Source: Rhizobiales bacterium IMCC20636 | GTDB taxonomy: Bacteria > Pseudomonadota > Alphaproteobacteria > Rhizobiales > GCA-2746425 | Direction of reading: 5' to 3' | Assembly (NCBI GenBank): GCA_016865015.1 | Contig: CP018226.1 | Location: forward strand, 1,209,001 to 1,273,000 | DNA: 64,000 nucleotides | In this document: positions 24,389 to 32,647 of the stretch, in pieces | Layout: every line of letters begins with the position of its first letter | Position numbering within the stretch: the stretch's first letter is position 1 | Program-made: the position numbers and the translations under genes | The notes under the pieces: model-generated | The model's database searches: none | Seen by the model: the letters and a program-made list of their open reading frames with translations, nothing else | What the model was told of the DNA's origin: nothing

Positions 24389-24763
24389 TTAGTAGTAAAA
24401 CTCTTCACGGATAATTCTGCCGTCGGCAATGGTGTAGATTGCGACTTCTTTCATCGAGGTGCGTTCAGATGTTTCCCGATTCGTGGCTTCGATACTGAAT
24501 ATGACGGAGAATCGATCACTTCCATGTAGGAACGGCCCCTCGACATCGGCAGAATGAACCTCGAATGTGCTGGCCCACCAGTCATGTTTGCCCTTGATGG
24601 CTTCCACACCAACAGTCTCGGGGCTTGACTGGCCAGGCGCGACAATTGCCTCCACGGACACTGCGGCCGGATCGTAAAGCTCGGACAATCCCTGTTTTTC
24701 ATTTCCAGTACGGCAATTTTTAACCAACTGATCTGCAATTTCTTTCAGTTTTTCCCGAGACAT
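24389..24763 (-). CDS. SnoaL-like (NTF2-fold) protein
   Basis: 124 aa from ATG 24763, chosen because CAGGAGAAACTC gives an ideal ribosome site; the frame continues to 24796. An initial helix SREKLKEIADQLVKNCRTGN is followed by LYDPAAVSVEA, KGKHDWWAS and a beta-rich end with VAIYTIADGRIIREEFYY, the typical NTF2/SnoaL tail. Such domains act as small-molecule isomerases or just bind ligands. Substrate and partner are unknown. It is monocistronic. Confidence 0.82.
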   Translation of the reverse strand: MSREKLKEIADQLVKNCRTGNEKQGLSELYDPAAVSVEAIVAPGQSSPETVGVEAIKGKHDWWASTFEVHSADVEGPFLHGSDRFSVIFSIEATNRETSERTSMKEVAIYTIADGRIIREEFYY

Positions 24764-24931
24764 GAGTTTCTCCTGTTTGTATTTGAGTGGCGTCATTGAT
24801 GTGGCATTTGCAGAAAGCAGCGCCTGATCTTTTTAGCAAATGACTTCAAATCAGGATTCGATCATGCCAGTCCTTGATGACAGCATACTGTCAGCATGGT
24901 GCTCGAATTGTTGAATTTCAGCGTTTAGGGT

Positions 24932-25234
24932 TTGTCCCGATTTTCTGATGTGTGCGTTGTCGATGCTGCCTCAGGCGTCAGCAACGTACGCTGGCCGGCT
25001 GGTTCATCATATATGGTGCTTGTTTACCCAGATTATCACGATGCAGCCACAGGTGGCCATGCTGACGTTCTGAATGGCACCTCTGTGGGGCTTGTTCATG
25101 GTGCTGGCTGTTTAATGGTGTTGCGCACCCAGCCAATGCAAGCTTCGTTGAGTTTGAAAGTTGAGGCCTCAGGTGGAATCGCAGTCGCATTGACGAGACT
25201 GGCGCTGCTGTTCAAAGATTTGCCGGCAGGGTGA
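24932..25234 (+). CDS. Doubtful 100-aa ORF of unknown function
   Basis: A TTG-started frame within the 518-nt gap between the SnoaL-like gene and pyk. Composition is not unlike real protein (VVDAASGVSNVRWPAGSSYMVLVYPDY...), but no family was recognised, no ribosome site is obvious and its last codons lie inside a 12-bp inverted repeat at 25217-25248. The rest of the gap shows nothing clear. It could be a decayed gene or chance. Confidence 0.25.
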   Translation: MSRFSDVCVVDAASGVSNVRWPAGSSYMVLVYPDYHDAATGGHADVLNGTSVGLVHGAGCLMVLRTQPMQASLSLKVEASGGIAVALTRLALLFKDLPAG

Positions 25235-25248
25235 AGTGCCGGCAAATC
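25217..25248 (-). terminator. Perfect 12-bp inverted repeat, probable terminator of the DUF1036-pyk transcript
   Basis: GATTTGCCGGCA (25217-25228) and TGCCGGCAAATC (25237-25248) surround an 8-nt loop. It is 33 nt beyond the pyk stop; on the minus strand TTTG follows. The T-run is weak, so efficiency is uncertain, and it could also act on the opposite strand. Confidence 0.6.
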
Positions 25249-25281
25249 ATGACAGTTTGATTGTTGAACGATCAGGAGCGT

Positions 25282-26718
25282 TTAGATGCCACTCAGTCCG
25301 TCGCTGCCAACGAAGGCGATGCGCAACAGATTTGTCGCACCGGGGGTGCCAAAAGGGACGCCCGCGGAAATGATAAGTCGCTCACCCGGCTTGGCAAAAC
25401 CTTCTTCATGGGCAATCTGACAGGCGCGATCCACCATATTCTCTTCGTCTTTTACATCGTCGCTGACGACACAGTGAAGGCCCCAGACAACTGTCAGTCT
25501 GCGCGCCGTTTCCTTGATTGGAGACAAGGCAATAATCGGCGTGTCAGGCCGTTCGCGCGATGCCCGGATGCCGGTAGCACCGGATGAGGTGTAGCAGACG
25601 ATCACGGACAGTTTCAGGGTTTCTGCAATCTGTCGCGCAGCAGCGGAAATAGCATCAGAGCCGGTGGGTTCCGGCTCTGCACGCTGTGCGTAAAGGATTT
25701 TGGTGTAGTTCGGATCCTGCTCCACTTCTTCCGCAATGCGGTTCATGGTGGCGACGGCATCCACCGGATAGTCGCCTGCAGCCGATTCTGCTGACAGCAT
25801 GACAGCATCGGCGCCTTCAAACACCGCTGTAGCAACGTCAGAAACTTCGGCGCGTGTCGGCACAGGGGCAGTGATCATGGATTCCAGCATTTGTGTTGCC
25901 ACGACAACCGGCTTGCCAGCGCGGCGACCAGCACGGATCAGCTGTTTTTGAATGCCGGGCACTTTTTCCAAAGGCAGTTCAACACCCAGATCCCCACGGG
26001 CAACCATGATTGCATCTGACAATTCGATGATCTCAGTGATCTGTTCCAATGCCTGTGGCTTTTCGATCTTGGCCATGATGCCAACCTTGCCACGAGAGAT
26101 TTTGCGCACTTCCGAAATATCTTCCGGACGCTGGACAAAGGACAGGGCAATCCAGTCAATATCTTCTTTCAGGGCCGCATCCAGATCTGCTCTGTCTTTT
26201 GGGGTAAGGGCGCTGGAGGCGATCAGCGTATCGGGCAGGCTGACGCCTTTCTTGTTCGAAAGTTTTGTTCCAGAGATGACTTTGGTTACAGCGCTCTTGC
26301 CATCGACCGAAATTGTTTCTAGTCGCAAGCGACCATCATCCAGCAAAATGGCATGTCCCGGTTTCAGGGCTTCCAGAATTTCCGGGTGGGGGAGGTAAAC
26401 ACGCTCTTCATTGCCAGGCGTCGGATCGCCGTCGAGTGTGAAGTACTGGCCCTCTTTCAAGGTGACCTCACCCTTTTCAAAGGTGCCGACACGAAGCTTC
26501 GGGCCCTGCAAATCAACCAGAATTGCAATCGGGCGCCCGACGTCCTCTTCAACACCGCGAATGGCCGCTACGAGTTCACGCATGTGATCATGCGAGGCAT
26601 GGCTCATGTTGATTCGAAAAATGTCAGCTCCGGCTGTGTGGAGCTTTTTGATCATTTCGGAGTTGGAGGAGGCTGGACCTAGAGTGGCAAGAATCTTTAC
26701 TTTGCGAATACGCCTCAT
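25282..26718 (-). CDS. pyk: Pyruvate kinase
   Basis: Transfers phosphate from phosphoenolpyruvate to ADP in the last step of glycolysis. 478 aa, the usual length for the family. Opening KVKILATLGPASSN, FRINMSH near 36, VDLQGPKLRVG near 75, the K/metal motif MAKIEKPQAL near 215, MVARGDLGVELP near 240 and VVATQMLESM near 275. The start ATG overlaps the end of the upstream DUF1036 gene by 4 nt, so the two are translationally coupled, an arrangement common in rhizobia. Confidence 0.97.
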   Translation of the reverse strand: MRRIRKVKILATLGPASSNSEMIKKLHTAGADIFRINMSHASHDHMRELVAAIRGVEEDVGRPIAILVDLQGPKLRVGTFEKGEVTLKEGQYFTLDGDPTPGNEERVYLPHPEILEALKPGHAILLDDGRLRLETISVDGKSAVTKVISGTKLSNKKGVSLPDTLIASSALTPKDRADLDAALKEDIDWIALSFVQRPEDISEVRKISRGKVGIMAKIEKPQALEQITEIIELSDAIMVARGDLGVELPLEKVPGIQKQLIRAGRRAGKPVVVATQMLESMITAPVPTRAEVSDVATAVFEGADAVMLSAESAAGDYPVDAVATMNRIAEEVEQDPNYTKILYAQRAEPEPTGSDAISAAARQIAETLKLSVIVCYTSSGATGIRASRERPDTPIIALSPIKETARRLTVVWGLHCVVSDDVKDEENMVDRACQIAHEEGFAKPGERLIISAGVPFGTPGATNLLRIAFVGSDGLSGI

Positions 26719-27335
26719 TTACCACCGGTTCCTCGTTGTGTCGGCTCAGTCAGTTGGACAGTCCAACTGGTCTGTGTACCTGTATCGATTTCAAAAAAGC
26801 CCGTACGCTGAAAACCACGGGCAAGACAATCTTTAATGCCATGAATAGTATAAATTTTATCGGCGGTGCACATATAGGCGCTACCGGCCCATTCGCCGCC
26901 TTCGTCGTAATCTACCGCGAACATATAATAATATTGTGACTTCAGAACGCCCGGCAAGATAACTTCGCAGGATGTCGGTTCCAGGTTCCACCAACCTTCG
27001 GTGGTCCAGCCTCGGTCGCTGCGATAGCCTATCGAAATCCCGACACGACTTTCGCTTTTGTTGCAGATGCGCAAATCGGCATGCGCCTGATCTGCGCTGA
27101 TCAAGCTCAGACCGCTGTAGAGAGATACCGTCGTCGCAACAAGAGTTACTGCCTTCAGAGCGAGTGCTGAAACTGCACTCAACGCGCCATGCGGTGCTGT
27201 AGCTGTGGAGAGAGAATTCATGAAAAAGGATACATCCAACCGACGCTTTGCGCCAAAGAATGATCTGCCAGTCTGAGCGACAGAAGATCTAATTGCCTGT
27301 ATGTTGCTTTTTCTGCCCATGGTGAAAGAACGCAT
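26715..27335 (-). CDS. DUF1036 exported protein
   Basis: About 206 aa with an internal hydrophobic signal (about 55-86, ending ADQAHA-DLR). The DUF1036 domain follows, with cysteines in LRICNKS, PTSCEVI, YMCTADK and KDCLARGF, and aromatic WTTEGWWNLEP. Function is unknown; the domain is beta-rich and periplasmic. ATG 27335 follows CAGG at -8; shorter starts at 27320 or 27221 are possible, and the last would give a more normal signal peptide. It overlaps pyk by 4 nt, as in other rhizobia. Confidence 0.85.
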   Translation of the reverse strand: MRSFTMGRKSNIQAIRSSVAQTGRSFFGAKRRLDVSFFMNSLSTATAPHGALSAVSALALKAVTLVATTVSLYSGLSLISADQAHADLRICNKSESRVGISIGYRSDRGWTTEGWWNLEPTSCEVILPGVLKSQYYYMFAVDYDEGGEWAGSAYMCTADKIYTIHGIKDCLARGFQRTGFFEIDTGTQTSWTVQLTEPTQRGTGGK

Positions 27336-27745
27336 CAAACCTGAGTGTACGCGAGTTTATCGGATAACCGAAAAAAAATCGTTAATTAAGTTTTGCGCAA
27401 TCGTAGTTGCTTTGTCAATCAAACGCTTCCGAAATGGAACGTTTTTGCGCGTCTCCGGGCGCTTATAAACGTGTTTGAAGAGAAATCAACAACGGCTTTT
27501 TGGATAAAGCGCAGAGCATCGCTATTTTGATTCGGTTACAAGCCTGCGCTGTTACCCGCACGCTGGTTGGGGCGATGCGAATGATAGCTGAAAGTCTCGT
27601 CACAGATGTCTTAGCATCATGAGTTGCGGATTTCTTTTGTGTGGGAAAATTCCTTTGTCGCTCCCTGACTATGGTATCATATCGCTTGGCGCACTATGTT
27701 TCAGATCGTCCCATGAAATGCTCACATAGAAATCCGAAGATTCTC
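27336..27745. other. Intergenic region between DUF1036 and the second amidohydrolase
   Basis: About 410 nt, AT-rich near 27360-27400. It holds the divergent promoters of the two flanking genes, but no element I can define with confidence. The downstream gene's frame is open from 27641, so part may be coding if an upstream ATG or GTG is used. Confidence 0.4.
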
Positions 27746-28570
27746 ATGACGCCCTCGAAAGCCGCAGCGACACCTCTGACATCTCCAGATTTGCCTGAAG
27801 GGGAGCAGGTGGCTTTTGATATCGTCGAGGGAGACTGGACAGGTGGTCTTCTTCTGATCTGCGATCATGCGAGGAATTCGGTCCCACGCCATTATGACAA
27901 TCTGGGGCTGTCCGCGTCGGAAATGGCGCGCCATATTGCCTATGATATTGGAATGGAGGCATTGACGCGTCGTCTGGCGGGGCTTCTGGGCGTTCCAGCT
28001 GTGCTGTCGACCTTTTCCCGACTGCTGATTGATCCGAACCGTGGAGAGGATGATCCCACGGTTTTGATGCGGCTCTCTGACGGTGCGGTGGTGCCTGGCA
28101 ACCGGTATGCAGATGCTGCAGAAAAGGAACGACGTCTGAGTCTTTACCATCGACCGTATCATCAGGCGATTTCCGCATTGATAGATCATATGATGGCAAA
28201 CGGGCAGTCACCCATTCTGATTTCACTCCACAGTTTTACGCCGATTTGGCGCGGTTTCGTGCGGCCGTGGCATGCCGGAGTGATGTGGGATCGGGACGCT
28301 CGGGTCCCCCAATTGTTGATTGCTGCCCTCAAAGAGGGCGGAGATCTGATTGTTGGCGATAATGAGCCCTACACGGGAGAGTTGACCGGCGATACGATGA
28401 ACCGCCACGGCACCAGCCGCGGAATAAGCCATGCACTGTTGGAGGTGCGGCAGGATCTTGTGGGTGATTCTGCCGGCGTGGATTATTGGGCAGCACGACT
28501 GGCTCCGATTTTTCAGGATTTGTTAACCGTTGACGGGCTTTACGATATATTGCCGACCCATAAACGCTGA
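27746..28570 (+). CDS. N-formylglutamate amidohydrolase family protein (copy 2)
   Basis: 274 aa from ATG 27746; starts at 27713 or 27641 are possible. CDHARNSVPRHY near residue 45 and ISLHSFTPIWRG near 155 hold the metal histidines. GDNEPYTGEL and HALLEVRQDLV complete the family pattern. It differs clearly from copy 1 at 21527 and corresponds to the short type of the family in rhizobia. No hut genes are nearby. DUF1244 starts 18 nt downstream, so the two are likely co-transcribed. Confidence 0.87.
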   Translation: MTPSKAAATPLTSPDLPEGEQVAFDIVEGDWTGGLLLICDHARNSVPRHYDNLGLSASEMARHIAYDIGMEALTRRLAGLLGVPAVLSTFSRLLIDPNRGEDDPTVLMRLSDGAVVPGNRYADAAEKERRLSLYHRPYHQAISALIDHMMANGQSPILISLHSFTPIWRGFVRPWHAGVMWDRDARVPQLLIAALKEGGDLIVGDNEPYTGELTGDTMNRHGTSRGISHALLEVRQDLVGDSAGVDYWAARLAPIFQDLLTVDGLYDILPTHKR

Positions 28571-28588
28571 TCAGCCAAAGAGGACATT

Positions 28589-28915
28589 ATGACTTCAAAG
28601 ATGGATATGGATGCGCTTGTGCCGGAAGATCGGCGCGAAGCACTCGAGGCGGCAGCGTTTCGTCGTCTGGTTTCCCACCTCCGCAACCGGACCGATGTCC
28701 AGAACATCGATCTGATGAACCTGTCCGGGTTTTGTCGCAATTGCTTGTCGAACTGGTATCGAGATGCTGCGGAAGAGCAGGATATTGTGCTATCGAAGGA
28801 ACAAAGTCGTGAAATCGTCTATGGAATGCCATATGAGGAATGGCGATCCCGATACCAGACCGAGGCGACACCTGAACAAAAAGCCAGTTTTGAGGAAGCC
28901 AAACCCGATCATTGA
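28589..28915 (+). CDS. DUF1244 family protein
   Basis: 108 aa, cytoplasmic. Signature AFRRLVSHLRNRTDVQNIDLMNLSGFCRNCLSNWY, where the two cysteines (CRNC) could bind metal, and YGMPYEEWRSRYQTEAT. The family is conserved in alphaproteobacteria and has no established function. ATG 28589 has AGAGGA at 28579-28584. It is the second gene of a probable operon with the amidohydrolase and gapR. Confidence 0.9.
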   Translation: MTSKMDMDALVPEDRREALEAAAFRRLVSHLRNRTDVQNIDLMNLSGFCRNCLSNWYRDAAEEQDIVLSKEQSREIVYGMPYEEWRSRYQTEATPEQKASFEEAKPDH

Positions 28916-28990
28916 TTTCCTGGTGTGCACCGTTGAGTGCATCTGATAGCAAACCATACCCAACACCAACATTCGTTAGGAAGACACTTC

Positions 28991-29266
28991 ATGAGCGACG
29001 TTTCCAGCGCGACGACCAGCATTGCCAGAGATCAGTTGCGTTCCATTGTTGAACGCATTGAGCGGCTGGAAGAGGAAAAAAAGACAATTGCCGACGATAT
29101 CAAGGAAGTCTATGGCGAAGCCAAAGGCAATGGATTTGATGTAAAGACATTGCGGCAGGTTGTGCGTCTGCGAAAACAGGACCGGGAAGAGCGTGCCGAA
29201 CAGGAAGCCATGCTTGATCTGTACCTGCATGCCCTCGGCATGGCGATCGATACGCCTGACGAATGA
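28991..29266 (+). CDS. gapR: Nucleoid-associated protein GapR (DUF2312)
   Basis: A 91-aa coiled-coil DNA-binding protein. In Caulobacter, GapR binds AT-rich, overtwisted DNA ahead of replication forks and transcription units and helps topoisomerases. Almost the whole length matches: [46 protein letters not shown]. The start is ATG 28991; the upstream extension to 28937 is not needed. It is the last gene before a large inverted repeat and the accessory catabolic region. Confidence 0.93.
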   Translation: MSDVSSATTSIARDQLRSIVERIERLEEEKKTIADDIKEVYGEAKGNGFDVKTLRQVVRLRKQDREERAEQEAMLDLYLHALGMAIDTPDE

Positions 29267-29326
29267 TTTGCCGAAGGCTGATTTCGGAAATCATCTGATC
29301 TGAAATTCACAACTGCATTTCAAATC

Positions 29327-29395
29327 CTGAAGTATCCGTCTTGGTCAGACCTTTCCGTATAAACAGGAATGGCATGACCAAGACGGATACTTCAG
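29327..29395. repeat. 21-bp perfect inverted repeat with a 27-nt loop
   Basis: CTGAAGTATCCGTCTTGGTC(A) at 29327-29347 is exactly complementary to 29375-29395, and the inner TTCC/GGAA can extend pairing. It lies 60 nt after gapR. No T-run follows on either strand, so it is not a standard terminator. It could be a small palindromic mobile repeat or an insertion scar, and it marks the edge of the accessory island. Confidence 0.7.
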
Positions 29396-29619
29396 ATGTT
29401 CAAACGATCAGGCCGCGGCGTTACGATCACAAGTGGGCTGTTGCAATCTCCAGCGAGCACACAAATCCGGTCTTCGGTGCCGCAGCACACCCCGCCAGTG
29501 GCGTTAGACAGCTTGACCGATGCGCCACCCCGATACTTTTGGGCGCTGTGCTGACTGGCTGGCTGAGCTGTTTCGCGGCATCAAATGATTCCGTATGATC
29601 GAGAATGGCTTTAGCAGCA
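29396..29619. other. Non-coding stretch at the island edge
   Basis: Between the inverted repeat and the end of the dehydratase gene there are short open frames on both strands but none with a recognisable family or ribosome site. I see no promoter, terminator or tRNA here. Confidence 0.3.
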
Positions 29620-30786
29620 CTACCATTCCGCCAAGCTTCCATCCTTATTCCGCCAGTCAGCATCTGGCATTGTCCATTCTTGATGCGCAGCTGCAATATG
29701 ATCTTCGTTGAGCGAGAGTCCCAACCCCGGTGCATTCCAACGATGAATGCAACCCTCCTTGGCCGCCAGAACTGATGCCGTGGTCAGATAATCCTGCAAT
29801 TCACCACTCGGAAGGTGGTTGTAGCCCTTGTTGTAGTGCAGCCCGAGACTTTGTTCCTGAATGACGATATTTGTCGTGCAGAATCCCAGTTGTAGCGATG
29901 CTGCCAGTGAAATCGGACCGTTGGGACAATGTGGAGCGACAGACACATCATAGGTCTCGGCGAGATGAGCAATCTTTGCCAACTCATGCATTCCTGTCAG
30001 AGAGACGTCAGGCTGTATGATGTCGATGCCACCGCGTTCCAACAAGCGTCGGAAGTCCCACCTGTTGAGAAAACGCTCACCGGTTGCTATGGGAATATGC
30101 GGACAGATCCGTGCCAGCAAATCAATGCTTTCCAGGGCCTCTGGAACGCAAGGCTCTTCAATCCACATCGGACGAAACTGTTCAAGTTCTGGAATGGCTT
30201 GCTTCAACGCGGCTCGCGGAATTCTGCCATGAAAATCAAGGGCAATATCGAGACTCATTCCAAAAGCATCTCGCAGGCTGGCCATGCGAGCAACCAGCGC
30301 ATCTATCCACTGGGTGGCACCTATGGCTGGGACAACGCCGGATGCGTTCATCTTTACTGCATCGAACCCCTCGGCAATGCGCGATCTGGCATGATCCACC
30401 ACATTCGCGGGGTCATCACCACCAATCCATGTGTAAGATCGGACATGATCCCGCACTGCTCCTCCAAGAAGGCTATAGACTGGACGGTCAAGACCTTTTC
30501 CTAACAGATCCCATAAGGCCGTCTCAATTCCAGCGGCCGCTGCACCAAGGATGGGACCATGACGAAAAAACGCACCGCGGCGCATCATCTGGCTCATCTG
30601 CTCGATCTGCGTCGAATCTTGTCCGATAAGTTGGCGCGCCATCTCGCTGACAGCCGTGACGACGGTGGCCCGGCGTTTAGGAACGAGGCATTCGCCCCAC
30701 CCTGTGGCACCAGCATCTGTTGTTACACGTACGAAGATCCAACGCGGTGGAACCGTGAAGCAGTCGATGGCAGCTATTTTGCTCAT
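29620..30786 (-). CDS. dgoD: D-galactonate dehydratase-like enzyme of the enolase superfamily
   Basis: 388 aa, mandelate-racemase subgroup. Metal ligands Asp184 (LDFHGR), Glu210 (MWIEEP) and Glu237 (ATGERF); catalytic His186 and His286 (APHCPNG). This set and the string RWDFRRLLE..GGIDIIQPD match galactonate dehydratases, which convert D-galactonate to 2-dehydro-3-deoxy-galactonate. Other sugar acids are possible within the subgroup. It is the last gene of a six-gene leftward operon, and its start overlaps the ATPase stop by 4 nt. Confidence 0.85.
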   Translation of the reverse strand: MSKIAAIDCFTVPPRWIFVRVTTDAGATGWGECLVPKRRATVVTAVSEMARQLIGQDSTQIEQMSQMMRRGAFFRHGPILGAAAAGIETALWDLLGKGLDRPVYSLLGGAVRDHVRSYTWIGGDDPANVVDHARSRIAEGFDAVKMNASGVVPAIGATQWIDALVARMASLRDAFGMSLDIALDFHGRIPRAALKQAIPELEQFRPMWIEEPCVPEALESIDLLARICPHIPIATGERFLNRWDFRRLLERGGIDIIQPDVSLTGMHELAKIAHLAETYDVSVAPHCPNGPISLAASLQLGFCTTNIVIQEQSLGLHYNKGYNHLPSGELQDYLTTASVLAAKEGCIHRWNAPGLGLSLNEDHIAAAHQEWTMPDADWRNKDGSLAEW

Positions 30787-31844
30787 AGCGCTTGCCCAGT
30801 ATCCCGGTCAAAGAAATGGAGCTGATCCATAGTGACGCCGAATTTCACTTGATCGCCCGGCCGGTATTTCTCCCCACGCGGGAGTCGAACCGTGAGAGTG
30901 TGTGAGCCGGTGGTAAAGTGGACGATCAACTCGGCGCCAAGCATCTCGACGACTTCCACGACTCCTGACACGGTCGGCCGGCCTTCGCCCACAAGCAGAT
31001 GTTCTGGCCGCAGGCCAATGGTTACGTGCTCACGTTCGCCGATGCGTTCACGGTGATCAGGCAACAATGGTAGGTCTCCGCCATCGGTTAACAATTTATC
31101 CCCGTTGGTTTTTGCTTCAAGAAAACACATGGCAGGTGTGCCGATGAAAGATGCGACAAAGATATTTTCCGGACGATCATAAAGTTCCTCTGGCGTGCCC
31201 ACTTGCTGAATGCGGCCATTGTCCATAACGACAATTCGGTCGCCCATGGTCATGGCCTCGACCTGGTCATGAGTGACATAGACGGCTGTTGCGTCCACAC
31301 TCCTGTGCACTCTGAGTATCTCTGACCGCATCTGAACCCGAAGCTGCGCGTCCAGGTTCGATAAAGGCTCGTCCAGCAGAAAGACTTCCGGGTCGCGAAC
31401 GATGGCTCTTCCCAAAGCAACGCGCTGTCTTTGTCCTCCTGACAATTGTTTCGGTTTGCGCTCGAGAAAATCCTGAAGATTCATGAGTTCAGCCGTCCTG
31501 CGGACCTTCTCATTTATCTCCAGTTTTGCCAGCCCACGTCGCCGCAATCCAAACGCCATATTGTCGAATACAGACATATGCGGATATAGTCCGTAATTCT
31601 GAAATACCATGGCGATGTCACGATCACTGACGTCCAGATTGTTGACCCTCGTATCGTCGAAATAAAGATCGCCCCGGCTAATCGGCTCCAATCCTGCTAT
31701 CAGTCGGAGAAGGGTTGTCTTGCCGGATCCTGATGGTCCAACAAGTACAATGAATTCGTTGTTCTGAATTTCAAGGGAACAATCGTGAAGCACGGTCAAG
31801 GCGCCGTAGTCTTTCTCTACGTTCTCAATGCGTATTCTGGCCAT
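30783..31844 (-). CDS. Sugar ABC transporter ATP-binding protein (UgpC/MsmK family)
   Basis: 353 aa, CUT1-type carbohydrate importer ATPase. Walker A GPSGSGKTT near residue 40, Q-loop MVFQNYGLYPHMSVFDN, signature LSGGQRQRVALGRA near 135, Walker B VFLLDEPLSNLD near 155 and the H-loop YVTHDQVEAM. A C-terminal TOBE/regulatory domain covers about 240-350 (IGLRPEHLLV). It works with the two permeases and the binding protein of the same operon. It starts 2 nt after the SDR stop. Confidence 0.95.
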   Translation of the reverse strand: MARIRIENVEKDYGALTVLHDCSLEIQNNEFIVLVGPSGSGKTTLLRLIAGLEPISRGDLYFDDTRVNNLDVSDRDIAMVFQNYGLYPHMSVFDNMAFGLRRRGLAKLEINEKVRRTAELMNLQDFLERKPKQLSGGQRQRVALGRAIVRDPEVFLLDEPLSNLDAQLRVQMRSEILRVHRSVDATAVYVTHDQVEAMTMGDRIVVMDNGRIQQVGTPEELYDRPENIFVASFIGTPAMCFLEAKTNGDKLLTDGGDLPLLPDHRERIGEREHVTIGLRPEHLLVGEGRPTVSGVVEVVEMLGAELIVHFTTGSHTLTVRLPRGEKYRPGDQVKFGVTMDQLHFFDRDTGQAL

Positions 31845-31846
31845 GT

Positions 31847-32647
31847 TTATGTTACTCGTTCAGTTGGATGGTCGAGGCTGTTCTGGAACGGATCCGGGCG
31901 CCGGCTGATGGATCTGCCACCGTCAACGGGCAAGGTAATGCCTGTTATAAATTCAGATCCAGCCCCGCACAGGAAGGCTACGACATCGGCCACCTGTGCC
32001 GGTGTTCCCGCCTGCCCGGACAAGGAGGCTAATGACGGGTTCGTCCCACTAGCACCCAGCTCCCTGAGGTTTGTTGCGTAGTTTTCAGTTCCGATAACTC
32101 CAGGTGCTACGCAATTTACTCTTATGCCAAATTCGGCCAATTCGACGGCAAATGCTCGAGTCATACCTTCTATAGCAGCCTTGCTTGACGCATAAGCCGC
32201 GTAGCTTGGCGCAGGCAGGGACGCCTGCACCGATCCAACGGTGATTATGCTGCCTCTATGACGCAGCGCCATATCTTGCGCTGCTGCACGACTCAATGCG
32301 GCTCCGGCAAAGACGTTGACCGCAAAAATTTCTTGCCATTCGCTGACGCTTGTTTGAAGCATGGATTTGCGATCGCCGTGATAGGCAGCGTTCAGCACCA
32401 ACGCATCAATACGGCCCCAACGATCCAATACTGCAGGAATCAGCTTTGACACAGCGTCCGTATCCGACAAGTCAGCCGTGAGGATATCAACTTCTCCTGC
32501 CTCCTTAATCAATGAGTCTTGAAGTCGGTCGAGTGCAGACTGATCGCGGTCGGTCAGGGTCACTTGCATGCCATCTGCAACAAGGCGCATTGCTATTGCG
32601 CTCCCAATTCCCCGACCGGCTCCAGTTACCAGTGCAACGCCGTTCAT
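31847..32647 (-). CDS. Short-chain dehydrogenase/reductase
   Basis: 266 aa, classical SDR. Cofactor motif VTGAGRGIG near residue 10, LNAAYHG near 85, catalytic Ser in ITVGSVQ near 135, YASSK near 150, and the C-terminal VDGG segment. Asp in LTDRD at the end of beta-2 suggests NAD preference. Context points to oxidation of the imported sugar or a keto-deoxy sugar acid. ATG 32647 overlaps the upstream permease stop (ATGA); the longer frame to 32761 is an artefact within the permease gene. Confidence 0.92.
   Translation of the reverse strand: MNGVALVTGAGRGIGSAIAMRLVADGMQVTLTDRDQSALDRLQDSLIKEAGEVDILTADLSDTDAVSKLIPAVLDRWGRIDALVLNAAYHGDRKSMLQTSVSEWQEIFAVNVFAGAALSRAAAQDMALRHRGSIITVGSVQASLPAPSYAAYASSKAAIEGMTRAFAVELAEFGIRVNCVAPGVIGTENYATNLRELGASGTNPSLASLSGQAGTPAQVADVVAFLCGAGSEFITGITLPVDGGRSISRRPDPFQNSLDHPTERVT

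Noticed and set aside
29341-29598. 85-aa frame after the inverted repeat
   Set aside because: Starts inside the palindrome, no ribosome site, no family match.
29598-29640. Sequence resembling the D-arm of a leucine tRNA (minus strand GGCGGAATGGTAG), considered as an island attachment site
   Set aside because: It lies in the coding end of the dehydratase gene, no anticodon or T-arm can be built and no matching direct repeat is seen at the other island edge.
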